A stretch of DNA of 64,000 nt from CAYUAI01 sp964442745 (GCA_964442745.1 CAYUAI010000005.1:51983-115982); one strand, 5' to 3'. Positions 53,678-62,972 are shown, counted from the first letter of the stretch. Translations and numbers: made by a program. Notes: generated by a model not told the origin, from the letters alone.

Positions 53678-54120
53678 TAAATAGCCTGCTTGGCAATTAA
53701 GCGGAGAGGCTTTAAATATACCCAGTGCTGCCTCCTTTAAATTAAGTATCTTATTAAGCCCAATGTAAAAGGTGTGCTAGCCGTCGGGTGCATTATAGGC
53801 ACCCAGCAATGGTGAAGAGGGCAATTCACGATTGATGAATACGGAAGCATGGATTGAGGTTAAACGCCCGACGGTGCGTCTAATGCGCCCGACAAAAATC
53901 AAACGCTTAGGCTTTGAAAAATTCAGTAAAATGCCTTATGCACCAAACGATTCGGTGGGTTATTTAAAGGATACGGTACGAGGAGGCTTTCCATTCTTGG
54001 GCAGCCTCCTAATTTGGGTATTTTTTGTCGTTATTGGCCAATAATTGGCGAAAAGATAAGTCATTAAATCGATTGCAATGGTGTTAAATATTTGCTTAAA
54101 TTTTTACATTTTGGTGCGCT
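53678..54120. other. Intergenic region sspA-sspB with repeat
   Basis: About 440 bases, longer than usual for this gene pair. It holds the second copy of the GAGGAGG repeat (53979-54010). The short frame at 53832-54044 runs through that repeat and resembles no family, so I do not call it. Confidence 0.6.
53979..54010. repeat. Small palindromic repeat flanking sspA, copy 2
   Basis: CGAGGAGGCTTTCCATTCTT then GGGCAGCCTCCT. It folds through AGGAGGCT/AGCCTCCT, and sspA lies between the two copies. Confidence 0.65.
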
Positions 54121-54531
54121 ATGAATGATCAGCTACAAATGACTTCAAGTCGTCCTTATTTGATGAGGGCGTTAAATGACTGGATTCTTGATAACAAAAT
54201 GACGCCTTATATTGTGGTGGATGCAACGCACAAAGATGTACAAGTGCCCCTGCAGTATGTTGACGGTGGAAAAATTGTGCTTAATCTTAGTCCCTCGGCC
54301 GTCCGAGATTTGCTTATCGATAATCGGCGTGTATTATTTTCCGCCCGCTTTGGTGGGGTCTCCATGGATGTGATTGTGCCTATTCAAGCGGTGTTAGCTA
54401 TTTATACGAAAGAAAGTGGTCAGGGAATGATATTTAATGGGTCGCTAAATGAAATTAATAACTCCATTACGGATGAATCTAAACAGTTGAGCAAGAAAGT
54501 GGTGAAACCCAATCTGACATTAGTCAAATAA
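54121..54531 (+). CDS. sspB: ClpXP protease specificity-enhancing factor SspB
   Basis: Adaptor that delivers ssrA-tagged proteins to ClpXP. The substrate-binding domain is RPYLMRALNDWILDNKMTPYIVVDATHKDVQVPLQYVDGGKIVLNLSPSAVRDLLIDNRRVLFSARFGG, with VPIQAVLAIYTKESGQGMIF closing the fold. The last residues (KKVVKPNLTLVK) form the basic/hydrophobic tail that docks on ClpX. At 136 residues it is normal for the family. It is convergent with the peptidase gene. Confidence 0.95.
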   Translation: MNDQLQMTSSRPYLMRALNDWILDNKMTPYIVVDATHKDVQVPLQYVDGGKIVLNLSPSAVRDLLIDNRRVLFSARFGGVSMDVIVPIQAVLAIYTKESGQGMIFNGSLNEINNSITDESKQLSKKVVKPNLTLVK

Positions 54532-54569
54532 CATCAAAGTCTAGATCGGTATTGAATGTGTCTATTTTT

Positions 54570-55757
54570 TTAAAGCTGTTGATTGGTACGGATTAGCGCT
54601 AAAATTTCACGATAGCTGACTTGTTGTTGGCTGAGTGTTTGGATTTGTTGTTCGCGTTGTGTGGTTGGTAAATCCCCTAAATGTTTGGCAGCCTGATAAT
54701 AATTTGGCCAAACTCCTTTGGACTCTTTAAATAGGGCAATAAACGCAGGGATGTTTTTCAAGTAGTTCATGCTGGCGGCTAGTCGTGCATTATTGACTGG
54801 GCTATCGAACCAGAAATCAAAACCCGTGTATCCGTGCCAGGTATCCTTTAAGGTCTGATAGTTATTTTTCAATGCAGTAAAAATCTGTCGTTTTTCTCGC
54901 CTTTTTTCTGATTCTGTCTTTGCGGTGCTATAAAGTGTTTCGAGCTGTGTTCGGGTATTCAACAAGAGTTGTCGAAATTGTTGGCTGCGTGCTAGAGAGG
55001 CTAGATAGTTTGCCATATTATCCGGTTTGTTTTCGGCCAGCCAGGTGATGACTGCCATTTTTTCGGTGGCTAAAGCAAAGGCTTCGTTAAATGCCACATC
55101 ATTTTTAATATAAAGCACTTGATGGCTTAATTCGTGAAAAATAACCCCACTAAAATGTGTTTCATTCCAATTTATCATGGTGCTCAGTATGGGATCATCA
55201 AACCAGCCGAGTGTTGAATAGGCGGCCACCCCACGTACGTGAGTATCCAGACCTTGCTTGCTCAGTTGTTCTGCTAGCTGGTCGGCATCACTTTCCGCAT
55301 AATAACCACGATAACTCACGCAACCAACCACCGGATAACACCAGTTCTTGGGGGACAGTGAAAATTCTGGGGCGGCGGTGATATTCCAAACCACGTATTT
55401 CCTCGGTAATTTTACATAACTTTTATAGCTGTCATTGTCTGGTAGGCTGAGCTGTTCACTGGCGAATTTTCGAATAGTGAGCGCCTGCTGTAGTTTTTCT
55501 TTTAATGGCTGGAGTGTTTTGGGATGATCAATCAGGGTTGTGATATCTTGGCGGTGCCACAAGATTTTAAGATGGCCGCTGATGGATTGCTGATAATAAC
55601 TTAAGGTAGAGCATGCCGTGAGCTGTGCCAAAGTGAGACATAGCCAGCCGGCGGCTAGCCAATATCGGATTGTTCGATGAGGGTGGGCTGTGGCCCTGGC
55701 AAAACCCGTGGTTTTATCTTGGATGGGACTAAATATTGTTTCCATAATATAATCCAT
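54570..55757 (-). CDS. Lipoprotein zinc aminopeptidase-like protein
   Basis: A 395-residue putative membrane-attached zinc peptidase of the predicted aminopeptidase family (Pfam Aminopep). The N-terminal helix LAAGWLCLTLAQLTAC ends in a lipobox (LTAC), so it is probably a lipoprotein. The conserved KNWCYPVVGCVSYRGYYAESDADQLAEQL block is present, and the zinc motif HELSHQ (HExxH) is followed by FNEAFALATE, whose Glu is a likely third ligand. Family function is weakly characterised. It is divergent from cca, with 49 bases between starts. Confidence 0.85.
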   Translation of the reverse strand: MDYIMETIFSPIQDKTTGFARATAHPHRTIRYWLAAGWLCLTLAQLTACSTLSYYQQSISGHLKILWHRQDITTLIDHPKTLQPLKEKLQQALTIRKFASEQLSLPDNDSYKSYVKLPRKYVVWNITAAPEFSLSPKNWCYPVVGCVSYRGYYAESDADQLAEQLSKQGLDTHVRGVAAYSTLGWFDDPILSTMINWNETHFSGVIFHELSHQVLYIKNDVAFNEAFALATEKMAVITWLAENKPDNMANYLASLARSQQFRQLLLNTRTQLETLYSTAKTESEKRREKRQIFTALKNNYQTLKDTWHGYTGFDFWFDSPVNNARLAASMNYLKNIPAFIALFKESKGVWPNYYQAAKHLGDLPTTQREQQIQTLSQQQVSYREILALIRTNQQL

Positions 55758-55806
55758 GCTGGCATTGTTAATAGCAGAAGTCTAGTGTCTTTGGTAAGAT
55801 AATTCT

Positions 55807-57057
55807 ATGAAAGAAAAAGTATTTGAGGTGTATTTAGTGGGGGGAGCTGTGCGAGATCAATTGCTCGGGTATCCTGTAAGGGAGCGCGATTGGGTGGTGG
55901 TTGGCGCCTGTCCTGAACAACTGGCAGCGCAAGGATTTAAACAAGTGGGCAAAGACTTTCCTGTGTTTTTACACCCTAAAACTAAAGAAGAATATGCGCT
56001 GGCACGAACAGAGCGTAAAACTCAAAAAGGCTATGGGGGTTTTATTGTGGATGCTGATCCCCGCATTTCGTTAGTCGAGGACTTGCGGCGGCGCGATCTA
56101 ACCATCAATGCCATGGCCATGACACCTGAAGGGCAACTGGTCGATCCATATCACGGTCAACGAGATATTGAATTAAAACTATTACGCCATGTGTCAAGTG
56201 CATTTGTGGAAGATCCGCTGAGAATTTTACGGGTGGCCCGATTGGCGGCGCGTTACCATTTGCTTGGCTTTCGGGTCGCCGATGAAACCATGCAATTAAT
56301 GCAACAAATTGTGCGCCATGGCGAAGTCGAACACTTAGTGAAAGAGCGGGTGTTTGTGGAAATGCATAAAGCATTATCAGAAGATAAGCCGTCGGTATTT
56401 TTCACTGTATTAAAAGACTGTGGTGCATTGGCGATCTTATTTCCTGAGATCCAGGCGTTATTTGGAGTGCCTCAACGAAAAGACTATCACCCGGAAGTGG
56501 ATACCGGAATTCATACCCTCATGGTATTAGATAAGGCGGCCGCATTAACCGATGATGTCTCGATTCGTTTTGCCGGCTTGATGCATGATCTAGGTAAAGC
56601 AGAAACACCGCAAGAGCTATGGCCGAAACATTATGGTCATGAAGAGCGATCGGCTTTGTTAACTGAAAAATTATGCCGACGATTATCTGCGCCCACGGCC
56701 TATCTTCAATTAGCTCGTCTAGTCGCCAGATATCATACCCACTGCCACCGTGCTTTCGAATTACGTCCGGGTACGCTGGTGGATGTGTTGGGCAGCCTCG
56801 ATGCATTTAGAAACCCGAGCCGGTTCGAGAAATTTTTAATGGCCTGCCAAGCTGACTCGCAAGGACGCACCGGCTTTGAAAATGAGCCTTATCCACAAAT
56901 GGATTATATGCAATCGATGTTACAAGCCTGTTCATCGGTGACGGCTAAACCTTTCATTGAGCAAGGGCGACAAGGTAAAGCGATTGGTGAGGCGATGCGT
57001 GAGGCGCGTATTAAAGTCGTTTCAGAAGCTAAGAGAAAATATCCTGAAGATGATTGA
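55807..57057 (+). CDS. cca: CCA-adding tRNA nucleotidyltransferase
   Basis: Adds and repairs the 3' CCA of tRNAs without a template. Class II nucleotidyltransferase: YLVGGAVRDQLLGYPVRERDWVVVG contains the active-site acidic residues; EDLRRRDLTINAMA and RILRVARLAARYHLLGF are the nucleotide-recognition motifs. The C-terminal half has an HD phosphohydrolase domain (RFAGLMHDLGKAETPQELW...HYGHEERS), the gammaproteobacterial form. At 416 residues it is complete (E. coli 412). Confidence 0.96.
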   Translation: MKEKVFEVYLVGGAVRDQLLGYPVRERDWVVVGACPEQLAAQGFKQVGKDFPVFLHPKTKEEYALARTERKTQKGYGGFIVDADPRISLVEDLRRRDLTINAMAMTPEGQLVDPYHGQRDIELKLLRHVSSAFVEDPLRILRVARLAARYHLLGFRVADETMQLMQQIVRHGEVEHLVKERVFVEMHKALSEDKPSVFFTVLKDCGALAILFPEIQALFGVPQRKDYHPEVDTGIHTLMVLDKAAALTDDVSIRFAGLMHDLGKAETPQELWPKHYGHEERSALLTEKLCRRLSAPTAYLQLARLVARYHTHCHRAFELRPGTLVDVLGSLDAFRNPSRFEKFLMACQADSQGRTGFENEPYPQMDYMQSMLQACSSVTAKPFIEQGRQGKAIGEAMREARIKVVSEAKRKYPEDD

Positions 57058-57073
57058 GTTTATTGTTACTTCC

Positions 57074-57214
57074 TGAGCACCCCCCGATATAATGGACACC
57101 CAGCTAGGGGATAATCAACCCTGGGAGGTGTTTATGAAACGACCTAATTACCATAGAGAGTTCAAACGAGAAACTGCGAGGTACATCATTGAGCAGATGG
57201 GTAGCGTGGATTAA
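57074..57214 (+). mobile_element. IS3-type insertion sequence remnant (left end plus start of orfA)
   Basis: From TGAGCACCCCCCGATATAAT, GGACACC and a GGGAGGTG ribosome-binding site, the sequence looks like the left end of an IS3-family element. An ATG at 57134 opens a frame MKRPNYHREFKRETARYIIE followed by QMGSVD and a stop at 57214, which resembles the N-terminus of an OrfA helix-turn-helix protein. The frame ends inside the hairpin repeat at 57205, so the element was cut or overwritten there. No orfB or right end is found. Confidence 0.6.
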
Positions 57215-57230
57215 GCGTAGCGAATCCACG
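57205..57230. repeat. GTGGATTAAGCG hairpin repeat, copy 1
   Basis: CGTGGATTAAGCGTAGCG then AATCCACG: a palindromic unit with stem GTGGATT/AATCCAC. It interrupts the IS3 orfA remnant. Confidence 0.7.
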
Positions 57231-57320
57231 AGGAACAAACGTCGAAAACCAATGAATGTCCCCTGAGTTTTGTCGTCATTCAATGCCACACTGGCATATG
57301 ATTATATCGTTCATCGCTGA

Positions 57321-57345
57321 GGTGGATTCGTTTCGCTTAATCCAC
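57321..57345 (-). repeat. GTGGATTAAGCG hairpin repeat, copy 2 (inverted)
   Basis: Reverse complement of the same unit (GGTGGATTCGTTTCGCTTAA then TCCAC), forming an inverted pair with copy 1 around about 90 unassigned bases. Confidence 0.7.
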
Positions 57346-57499
57346 GCCACCTGGAGAAAAGAAGAGGTCGCGGTATTTTTTAATGATTTTTCCTGAAATC
57401 AGTTTAAACTTAGCAAAATCGCTAACGCTTTTTTAATTGTATCCACGACAAACAACCACTAAGATATACCGTCAGTAGCGGATAAAAATATATCAAGCG

Positions 57500-58987
57500 A
57501 TGACATATGAAGCAGAGCCTATCAATTCAAGTATCGATAAAACCACACTAATAAACGCCTTAGGGCTAATTGTTGCCAGTAACGCGCTGTTGCACGAGGC
57601 GGAAGATTTACACCCTTATGAATGTGATGGTTTGCCGGCTTATCGAGCCTTGCCGCTGGCGGTTGTTTTACCAGAGACCATTAAGCAGGTACAAGCTATT
57701 TTGCGCTTGTGTTATCAACACAAAGTGCCGGTGGTGGCTCGTGGTGCGGGTACGGGTTTGTCGGGTGGGGCGTTACCTCACCATCAGGGGGTGTTGCTCA
57801 GTCTTGCCAAATTTAATGATATTTTAGCCATTGATCCGACACGCCGCCTCGCTAGGGTACAACCCGGTGTACGGAACTTGGCGATTTCTCAAGCGGTGGC
57901 CCCATTAGGTTTGTATTACGCACCAGATCCTTCATCACAAATCGCTTGCAGTATTGGCGGTAATGTGGCGGAGAACTCTGGCGGTGTGCATTGTTTAAAA
58001 TATGGTTTGACGGTACACAATATTCAACAGTTAAAAATTATCACGATGGACGGCGAACTCATTAATATTGGTGGTAGTGGTCTTGACTCGGCAGGATATG
58101 ATTTGCTGGCTTTAATGACAGGCTCTGAAGGCATGCTGGGTATTATCGTGGAAGTCACCGTAAAATTATTAGCAAAACCGGAGCGCGCACAAGTCCTATT
58201 AGCCGCGTTTGATGACGTGGAGAAGGCGGGTGAAGCCGTCGGAAGTATTATTGCTGCGGGTATTATTCCCGGTGGTTTGGAGATGATGGATAAGCTTGCC
58301 ATCCGTGCCGCCGAAGATTTTGTGCAGGCGGGTTATCCCACGGATGCCGAAGCTATTTTATTGTGTGAGCTCGATGGCACCAATGAAGAAGTATCTGAGC
58401 ATATTTTAACAGTGCGTCACCTGCTGCAGCAAAGTGGTGCTGTTGAGGTACGTACCGCTAAGGATGAAGCCGAGCGCCTGGTTTTTTGGCAAGGGCGTAA
58501 AGCGGCGTTTCCGGCGGTTGGTCGAATATCACCTGATTATTATTGTATGGATGGCACTATTCCACGCAAACAATTACCCATCGTGTTAAAACGCATTGCT
58601 GAACTGTCACGTGAATATAATTTGCGAGTAGCCAATGTTTTTCATGCCGGTGATGGCAATTTGCATCCCTTGATTTTATATGATGCTAACCAGCCGGGGG
58701 AATTAGCGCGCACCGAAGAATTTGGCGGAAAAATTCTTGAACTATGTGTCGAGGTAGGGGGGACCATTACTGGGGAGCATGGGGTGGGTATGGAAAAAAT
58801 CAATCAAATGTGTGTTCAATTTAACCCCTTAGAATTGTCACAATTTCATGCGGTGAAAGCGGCCTTTGATCCCGAGGGATTGCTCAACCCTGGAAAAGCT
58901 GTGCCCACGTTACATCGTTGTGCAGAATTCGGTGCCATGCATGTGCATCACGGGCAATTACCGTTTCCTGAGCTGGAAAGATTTTAA
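57500..58987 (+). CDS. glcD: Glycolate oxidase FAD subunit GlcD
   Basis: FAD-binding PCMH-type dehydrogenase subunit of glycolate oxidase, which oxidises glycolate to glyoxylate and passes electrons to the quinone pool. Seen: VVARGAGTGLSGGALPHHQGVLLSLAKFNDIL (FAD diphosphate site), SSQIACSIGGNVAENSGGVHCLKYGLTVHNIQ, the C-terminal VFHAGDGNLHPLILYD and GTITGEHGVGMEKI. At 495 residues it is complete. Its stop overlaps the glcE start (TAATG). A D-lactate dehydrogenase is the main alternative, but the glcDEF order argues for glycolate. Confidence 0.93.
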   Translation: MTYEAEPINSSIDKTTLINALGLIVASNALLHEAEDLHPYECDGLPAYRALPLAVVLPETIKQVQAILRLCYQHKVPVVARGAGTGLSGGALPHHQGVLLSLAKFNDILAIDPTRRLARVQPGVRNLAISQAVAPLGLYYAPDPSSQIACSIGGNVAENSGGVHCLKYGLTVHNIQQLKIITMDGELINIGGSGLDSAGYDLLALMTGSEGMLGIIVEVTVKLLAKPERAQVLLAAFDDVEKAGEAVGSIIAAGIIPGGLEMMDKLAIRAAEDFVQAGYPTDAEAILLCELDGTNEEVSEHILTVRHLLQQSGAVEVRTAKDEAERLVFWQGRKAAFPAVGRISPDYYCMDGTIPRKQLPIVLKRIAELSREYNLRVANVFHAGDGNLHPLILYDANQPGELARTEEFGGKILELCVEVGGTITGEHGVGMEKINQMCVQFNPLELSQFHAVKAAFDPEGLLNPGKAVPTLHRCAEFGAMHVHHGQLPFPELERF

Positions 58988-60048
58988 TGGATAGTGATCA
59001 CAGCCAAGACTTACAGCAGCAAGTGCAAGCGGCTTATGCGCAGGGTACATCATTGCGTATTGTCGGCGGTAATAGCAAGGCATTTTACGGTAGAACCGTA
59101 CTCGGTGAGCCATTGTCGGTTAGTCATCATCAAGGTATTATTAACTATGAGCCGACCGAATTAGTGATCACGGCCCGTGCCGGAACATTGTTAACAGACA
59201 TTGAAAAAGTCTTGGATGAACATGGTCAGATGCTCGCTTTTGAACCGCCCGCATTAGGTCCTGCCGCGACGTTAGGCGGCACCATTGCCTGCAATTTTTC
59301 AGGGCCGCGTCGGGCTTATGCCGGGGCCGCTCGGGATTTTGTGCTGGGTTGTAAAATACTCAATGGCAAGGGTGAAATCCTATCTTTTGGTGGCGAGGTC
59401 ATGAAAAATGTGGCCGGTTACGATGTCTCGCGTTTAATGGCCGGTGCGCTGGGTACCTTGGGTGTTTTGCTCGAAGTTTCGTTAAACGTATTGCCTAAGC
59501 CTGAACAAGAGCGCACCTTGCTATTGACTTGTGGTGCACCGCAAGCCTTGAAAAAAATGCAAGCTTGGGCAACCAAACCGTTGCCGATTTCGGCGAGTTA
59601 TTTTGATGATTCGCAATTATTAGTGCGTATTGCTGGCGTGGAAAAAGCCGTTATTGCGGCCACAAGCCGTCTCGGTGGCGAAGAAAAACGGGATGGCGCC
59701 CAATTTTGGCGCGACCTAAAAGAACAACAATTGGATTTTTTTACTCAGCAGAAACCGCTATGGCGTTTATCGTTAGCGTCTGACGCCGCTATTTTAGCAT
59801 TCGGTGGACAATGGTTATATGAGTGGGCTGGCGCTTTACGTTGGCTATCGAGCGACACGCCGGTGAATGTGATTCGGACGGCGGTGGCGGCACTCGATGG
59901 CCATGCAACGTTGTATCGCCAAACCGAGCCCGTTGACGAAGTCTTTCATCCCTTGCCGCCGGGTTTATTACGCTTACATCATAATTTAAAACAGGCTTTT
60001 GATCCAAAAGGTATTTTAAATCCTAAAAAAATGTACTCAGACATCTAA
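58987..60048 (+). CDS. glcE: Glycolate oxidase FAD-binding subunit GlcE
   Basis: Second FAD-binding subunit of glycolate oxidase. A short PCMH domain: LRIVGGNSKAFYGR, TARAGTLLTDIEKVLDEHGQMLAFEPPALGPAATLGGTIACNFSGPRRAYAGAARDFVLGCKILNGKGEILSFGGEVMKNVAGYDVSRLMAGALGTLGV. The C-terminus ends in FDPKGILNPKKMY as usual. At 353 residues it is normal. It lies between glcD (one-base overlap) and glcF (six-base gap). Confidence 0.93.
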   Translation: MDSDHSQDLQQQVQAAYAQGTSLRIVGGNSKAFYGRTVLGEPLSVSHHQGIINYEPTELVITARAGTLLTDIEKVLDEHGQMLAFEPPALGPAATLGGTIACNFSGPRRAYAGAARDFVLGCKILNGKGEILSFGGEVMKNVAGYDVSRLMAGALGTLGVLLEVSLNVLPKPEQERTLLLTCGAPQALKKMQAWATKPLPISASYFDDSQLLVRIAGVEKAVIAATSRLGGEEKRDGAQFWRDLKEQQLDFFTQQKPLWRLSLASDAAILAFGGQWLYEWAGALRWLSSDTPVNVIRTAVAALDGHATLYRQTEPVDEVFHPLPPGLLRLHHNLKQAFDPKGILNPKKMYSDI

Positions 60049-60054
60049 ACTTGT

Positions 60055-61272
60055 ATGCAAGCTAATATCAGTGACCAATACCAAGACCATCCTCATATGG
60101 CAGAGGCTGAGCGTATTTTACGTGCCTGTGTCCATTGTGGTTTTTGCACAGCCACGTGTCCAACCTATCAACTACTCGGGGATGAGCTGGATGGGCCACG
60201 TGGGCGTATCTATCTCATCAAACAAGTTTTAGAGGGCAATGCGGTTACTGCAAAAACACAATCGCACCTGGATCGTTGTTTAACTTGTCGATCTTGCGAA
60301 ACCACGTGTCCTTCCGGTGTGCGTTATGGGCGATTAGTGGATATCGGTCGAGAGATTGTTGAACAACAGGTACCGCGCACACTCAGTGATAGGCTACAAC
60401 GGTTTTTTTTGCGGAAAATTATTCCCTATCCAACGCGTTTTATTCCGTTATTAAAAATTGGCCAAATAGCGAAAGTGATATTACCCGCTACGTTAAGGAA
60501 AAAAATCCCAACCATCCCTCGCACCACACCTCCAACGGGAGTGCCGCAAACGCGTAAAATGTTAACTCTGCAAGGCTGTGTGCAATCTGTTATGACCCCA
60601 CAAACCAATGAGGCCGCGAGTCGCGTTTTACAAAAATTTGGCATTGAATTACTGTCAGCTAGTAGCGCGGGGTGTTGTGGGGCGGTGAGTCATCACTTGT
60701 CGGCCACCGAAGAAGGTTTATGTTTCATGCGGCGTAACATTGATGCCTGGTGGCCTTATGTTGAACAAGGTGTGGAAGCCATTGTGATGACCGCCAGTGG
60801 TTGTGGTGCGCTGGTAAAAGAATATGGGGAATTACTTAAACACGACCCACGCTATGCGGATAAAGCCAAACGCATTAGCCAATTAGCCAAAGATATCAGC
60901 GAAATTCTGGCGCATGAAACGATTGACATAAAGCAACGAAAAGCTTTTCCAGGCAGTGTCGCCTTTCACAGCCCTTGTACCTTGCAGCATGCTCAAAAAA
61001 TCAATGGACGGGTAGAAACCATTCTAAGCAAGGTCGGGATTTCACTGATATCGGTTGCCGATGCCCATTTGTGCTGTGGTTCTGCAGGCACGTATTCGAT
61101 TTTACAAGCGCAACTGTCTCAGCAATTATTAAGCAATAAACTTTCAGCCTTACAAAAGCACCAGCCCTCCATGATTGTCACTGCCAATATTGGTTGTCAA
61201 ATGCACTTAGCCTCGCAAGCCAATGTGCCAGTCAAACATTGGATTGAATTACTGGATGAGGTATTACGTTAA
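60055..61272 (+). CDS. glcF: Glycolate oxidase iron-sulfur subunit GlcF
   Basis: Fe-S subunit that takes electrons from GlcD/E to quinone at the membrane. Two [4Fe-4S] ferredoxin motifs, CVHCGFCTATCPTY and CLTCRSCETTCPSG, are followed by two cysteine-rich CCG domains (SAGCCGAVSHHLSA and HLCCGSAGTYSIL). At 405 residues it is full length. It is the last gene of the operon; the glyoxylate-using genes (glcB, gcl) and the regulator glcC are not in the window. Confidence 0.94.
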   Translation: MQANISDQYQDHPHMAEAERILRACVHCGFCTATCPTYQLLGDELDGPRGRIYLIKQVLEGNAVTAKTQSHLDRCLTCRSCETTCPSGVRYGRLVDIGREIVEQQVPRTLSDRLQRFFLRKIIPYPTRFIPLLKIGQIAKVILPATLRKKIPTIPRTTPPTGVPQTRKMLTLQGCVQSVMTPQTNEAASRVLQKFGIELLSASSAGCCGAVSHHLSATEEGLCFMRRNIDAWWPYVEQGVEAIVMTASGCGALVKEYGELLKHDPRYADKAKRISQLAKDISEILAHETIDIKQRKAFPGSVAFHSPCTLQHAQKINGRVETILSKVGISLISVADAHLCCGSAGTYSILQAQLSQQLLSNKLSALQKHQPSMIVTANIGCQMHLASQANVPVKHWIELLDEVLR

Positions 61273-61782
61273 ATTCACCCACCATCTCATGCTTCTGCCG
61301 ATTATTTGACGTTCAGTAATATTCCCTTGACAGAACAAACGCGTTATTGATATAAATTAAGTACGAGTGCATAAAAAGTTGTGTCGATGCTGCAAACGTA
61401 AGCTGAGACTAACTTCAGGAAAAAGTAGCTTTAGGCTGTTTTTTTTACCAGAAAGATCATTAGTATCTCTCTCTTTATCTTCTTTTATCCATGTCGTGTG
61501 GATTAAGCGTAGCGAATCCACATGACGAGTCTATTTTTCCTGACATCAGTTTAAACTTACTGTCGGGAAAAACGGAATGCTTTTAAAAATTCCGCCCACC
61601 TATGGGCAATGAACACGTCCAGGTGATCGATCTAACAACGGGCATTGACCGGAACGCCTTTTCAGTGGCTATTTTGGATCATCGATTTCAGATAGCTTGG
61701 GTAATAATTAGTCGATTTATCGCAGAATACAATCATAAATTGCTTGCGGTTTGTTCAACTCGACTGTTTCAGTCTTTTTAAT
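61273..61782. other. Intergenic region glcF-integrase remnant
   Basis: About 510 bases. It holds the third GTGGATTAAGCG hairpin (61498-61521) followed by the CCTGACATCAGTTTAAACTT stretch shared with the region before glcD. No gene is supported. Confidence 0.6.
61498..61521. repeat. GTGGATTAAGCG hairpin repeat, copy 3
   Basis: GTGGATTAAGCGTAGCG then AATCCAC, same unit as 57205-57230. With copies 1 and 2 it brackets glcDEF. Confidence 0.7.
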
Positions 61783-62915
61783 TTATAGCTGATCAAGCGG
61801 ACTTATGACACTTTTACCGCCACGATTTAATACATGAGTATCAATCATAGTGGTCGATACATCGGCATGACCTAACAACTCTTGCACAGTGCGGATATCG
61901 TCACCAGATTCTAACAGGTGCGTTGCGAAGCTGTGTCTGAGCGCGTGGCAATTGACTTTTTTTAATAAACCGGCGGTATCGGAGGCTTTTTTGACGGCTT
62001 TTTGTAAAGAGTTTTCATGCAGGTGATGCCGACGTACTTTTGTACGGCGTGGATCAACAGATAATCGACTGCTTGAAAAAGCATATTGCCCTTTCCATTC
62101 GGTTAAGGCGTTGGGGTATTTTGTGGAGAGTGCATTGGGTAGGTAAACTTCACCACCGCCTTTTTTTAGGTCAGTGATATGTAATTTTTTTCGATGAGCT
62201 AAGTGCACGGTCAGATCATTCGCTAATTTATTGGGTCGAGGCACGACCCTATGCAAACGTATGCATTCCATTAATCGCCTACCGGTTCCACACAAAAGTG
62301 ATGCCATCAATCATTGGGTGCCCTGCATTTTTTCAAGCAGTTGGTTGACTTCGGTGCGTGTTAAAACGACAGGAAGTTGTTTGGGGGTTTGGGCGCGGGT
62401 AAACGCTTTTAGTTCTCCTCATGGTTTTTTCATCACTTCGTTAAACAAAAATACCAACGCATATTAAGTGCCTGATTTTGCGTGCTAGCGGCCACATTAC
62501 GCTTGACGGCTAAATTTTCTAAAAAGAGAGAGACATCCTCCGCGCTGAGGGCGTTGAATTCTTTGGGGTCGCTTGGTGGCGTGATTGGTGGGCAGAGACT
62601 CGCTTAATTGTATCCAAAATGCCCCCTCAAATTCATTAACCCATGAAGATTTTACGAGAATAAACAAATTCTGTATAGCATTGATGGTTTGACTATATTG
62701 CCAGTCCAGTCGGCGTGGGTTTTGACCAACTTTAGTCAGGTATGTTGTGACCTGTTCAGGTTGATGTTGAGTTAATCGCAGGTCAGGATAGGCCTTGATA
62801 CATTGCTCGGCTCGCAAGATATGGATGGCATAATTTCTTGTTTTCTAAGTAGAAGAATAGAATTCTTCCAAAAGCGTTTGATGTTGTCAACTGGTATCGA
62901 TGATGTGTTATTCAT
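61783..62915 (-). pseudogene. Integron-type integrase (IntI-like tyrosine recombinase), decayed
   Basis: A broken tyrosine recombinase. The N-terminal piece (from ATG at 62915: RFWKNSILLLRKQE, then after a frameshift ILRAEQCIKAYPDLRL) and QLPVVLTRTEVNQLLEKM join, through an in-frame TGA at about 62313, to LMASLLCGTGRRLMECIRL. An internal loss follows before NKLANDLTVHL and GGGEVYLPNALSTKYPNALTEWKGQYAFSSSRLS, the extra segment typical of integron integrases. The C-terminus has CHALRHSFATHLLESGDDIRTVQELLGHADVSTTMID. The HxLRH box is present, but the nucleophile Tyr of the family MIYTHVL motif is Asp (MIDTHVL). Stop, frameshifts, deletion and lost Tyr make it inactive. Confidence 0.85.
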
Positions 62916-62972
62916 AGGCTAGGGTAGACTTAATATTTACAGGTGAAATGGTTTGTTATTGTTCTGGTCTGA

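Larger units (their letters stand above)
57058..57499. other. Intergenic region cca-glcD, mobile-element debris
   Basis: About 440 bases: IS3 remnant, two hairpin repeats in opposite orientation, and a CCTGAAATCAGTTTAAACTT stretch at about 57391-57410 that recurs downstream of glcF at about 61550-61569. The glcD promoter must lie here. Confidence 0.6.

Noticed and set aside
53832..54044. 70-residue open frame between sspA and sspB
   Set aside because: It reads through the dispersed GAGGAGG repeat and has no recognisable domain; the hydrophobic end is read from repeat sequence.
61783..62310. The longest intact integrase frame as a functional recombinase gene
   Set aside because: Homology continues upstream past an in-frame stop and frameshift, a catalytic-domain segment is missing and the catalytic Tyr is Asp, so it is a pseudogene fragment.
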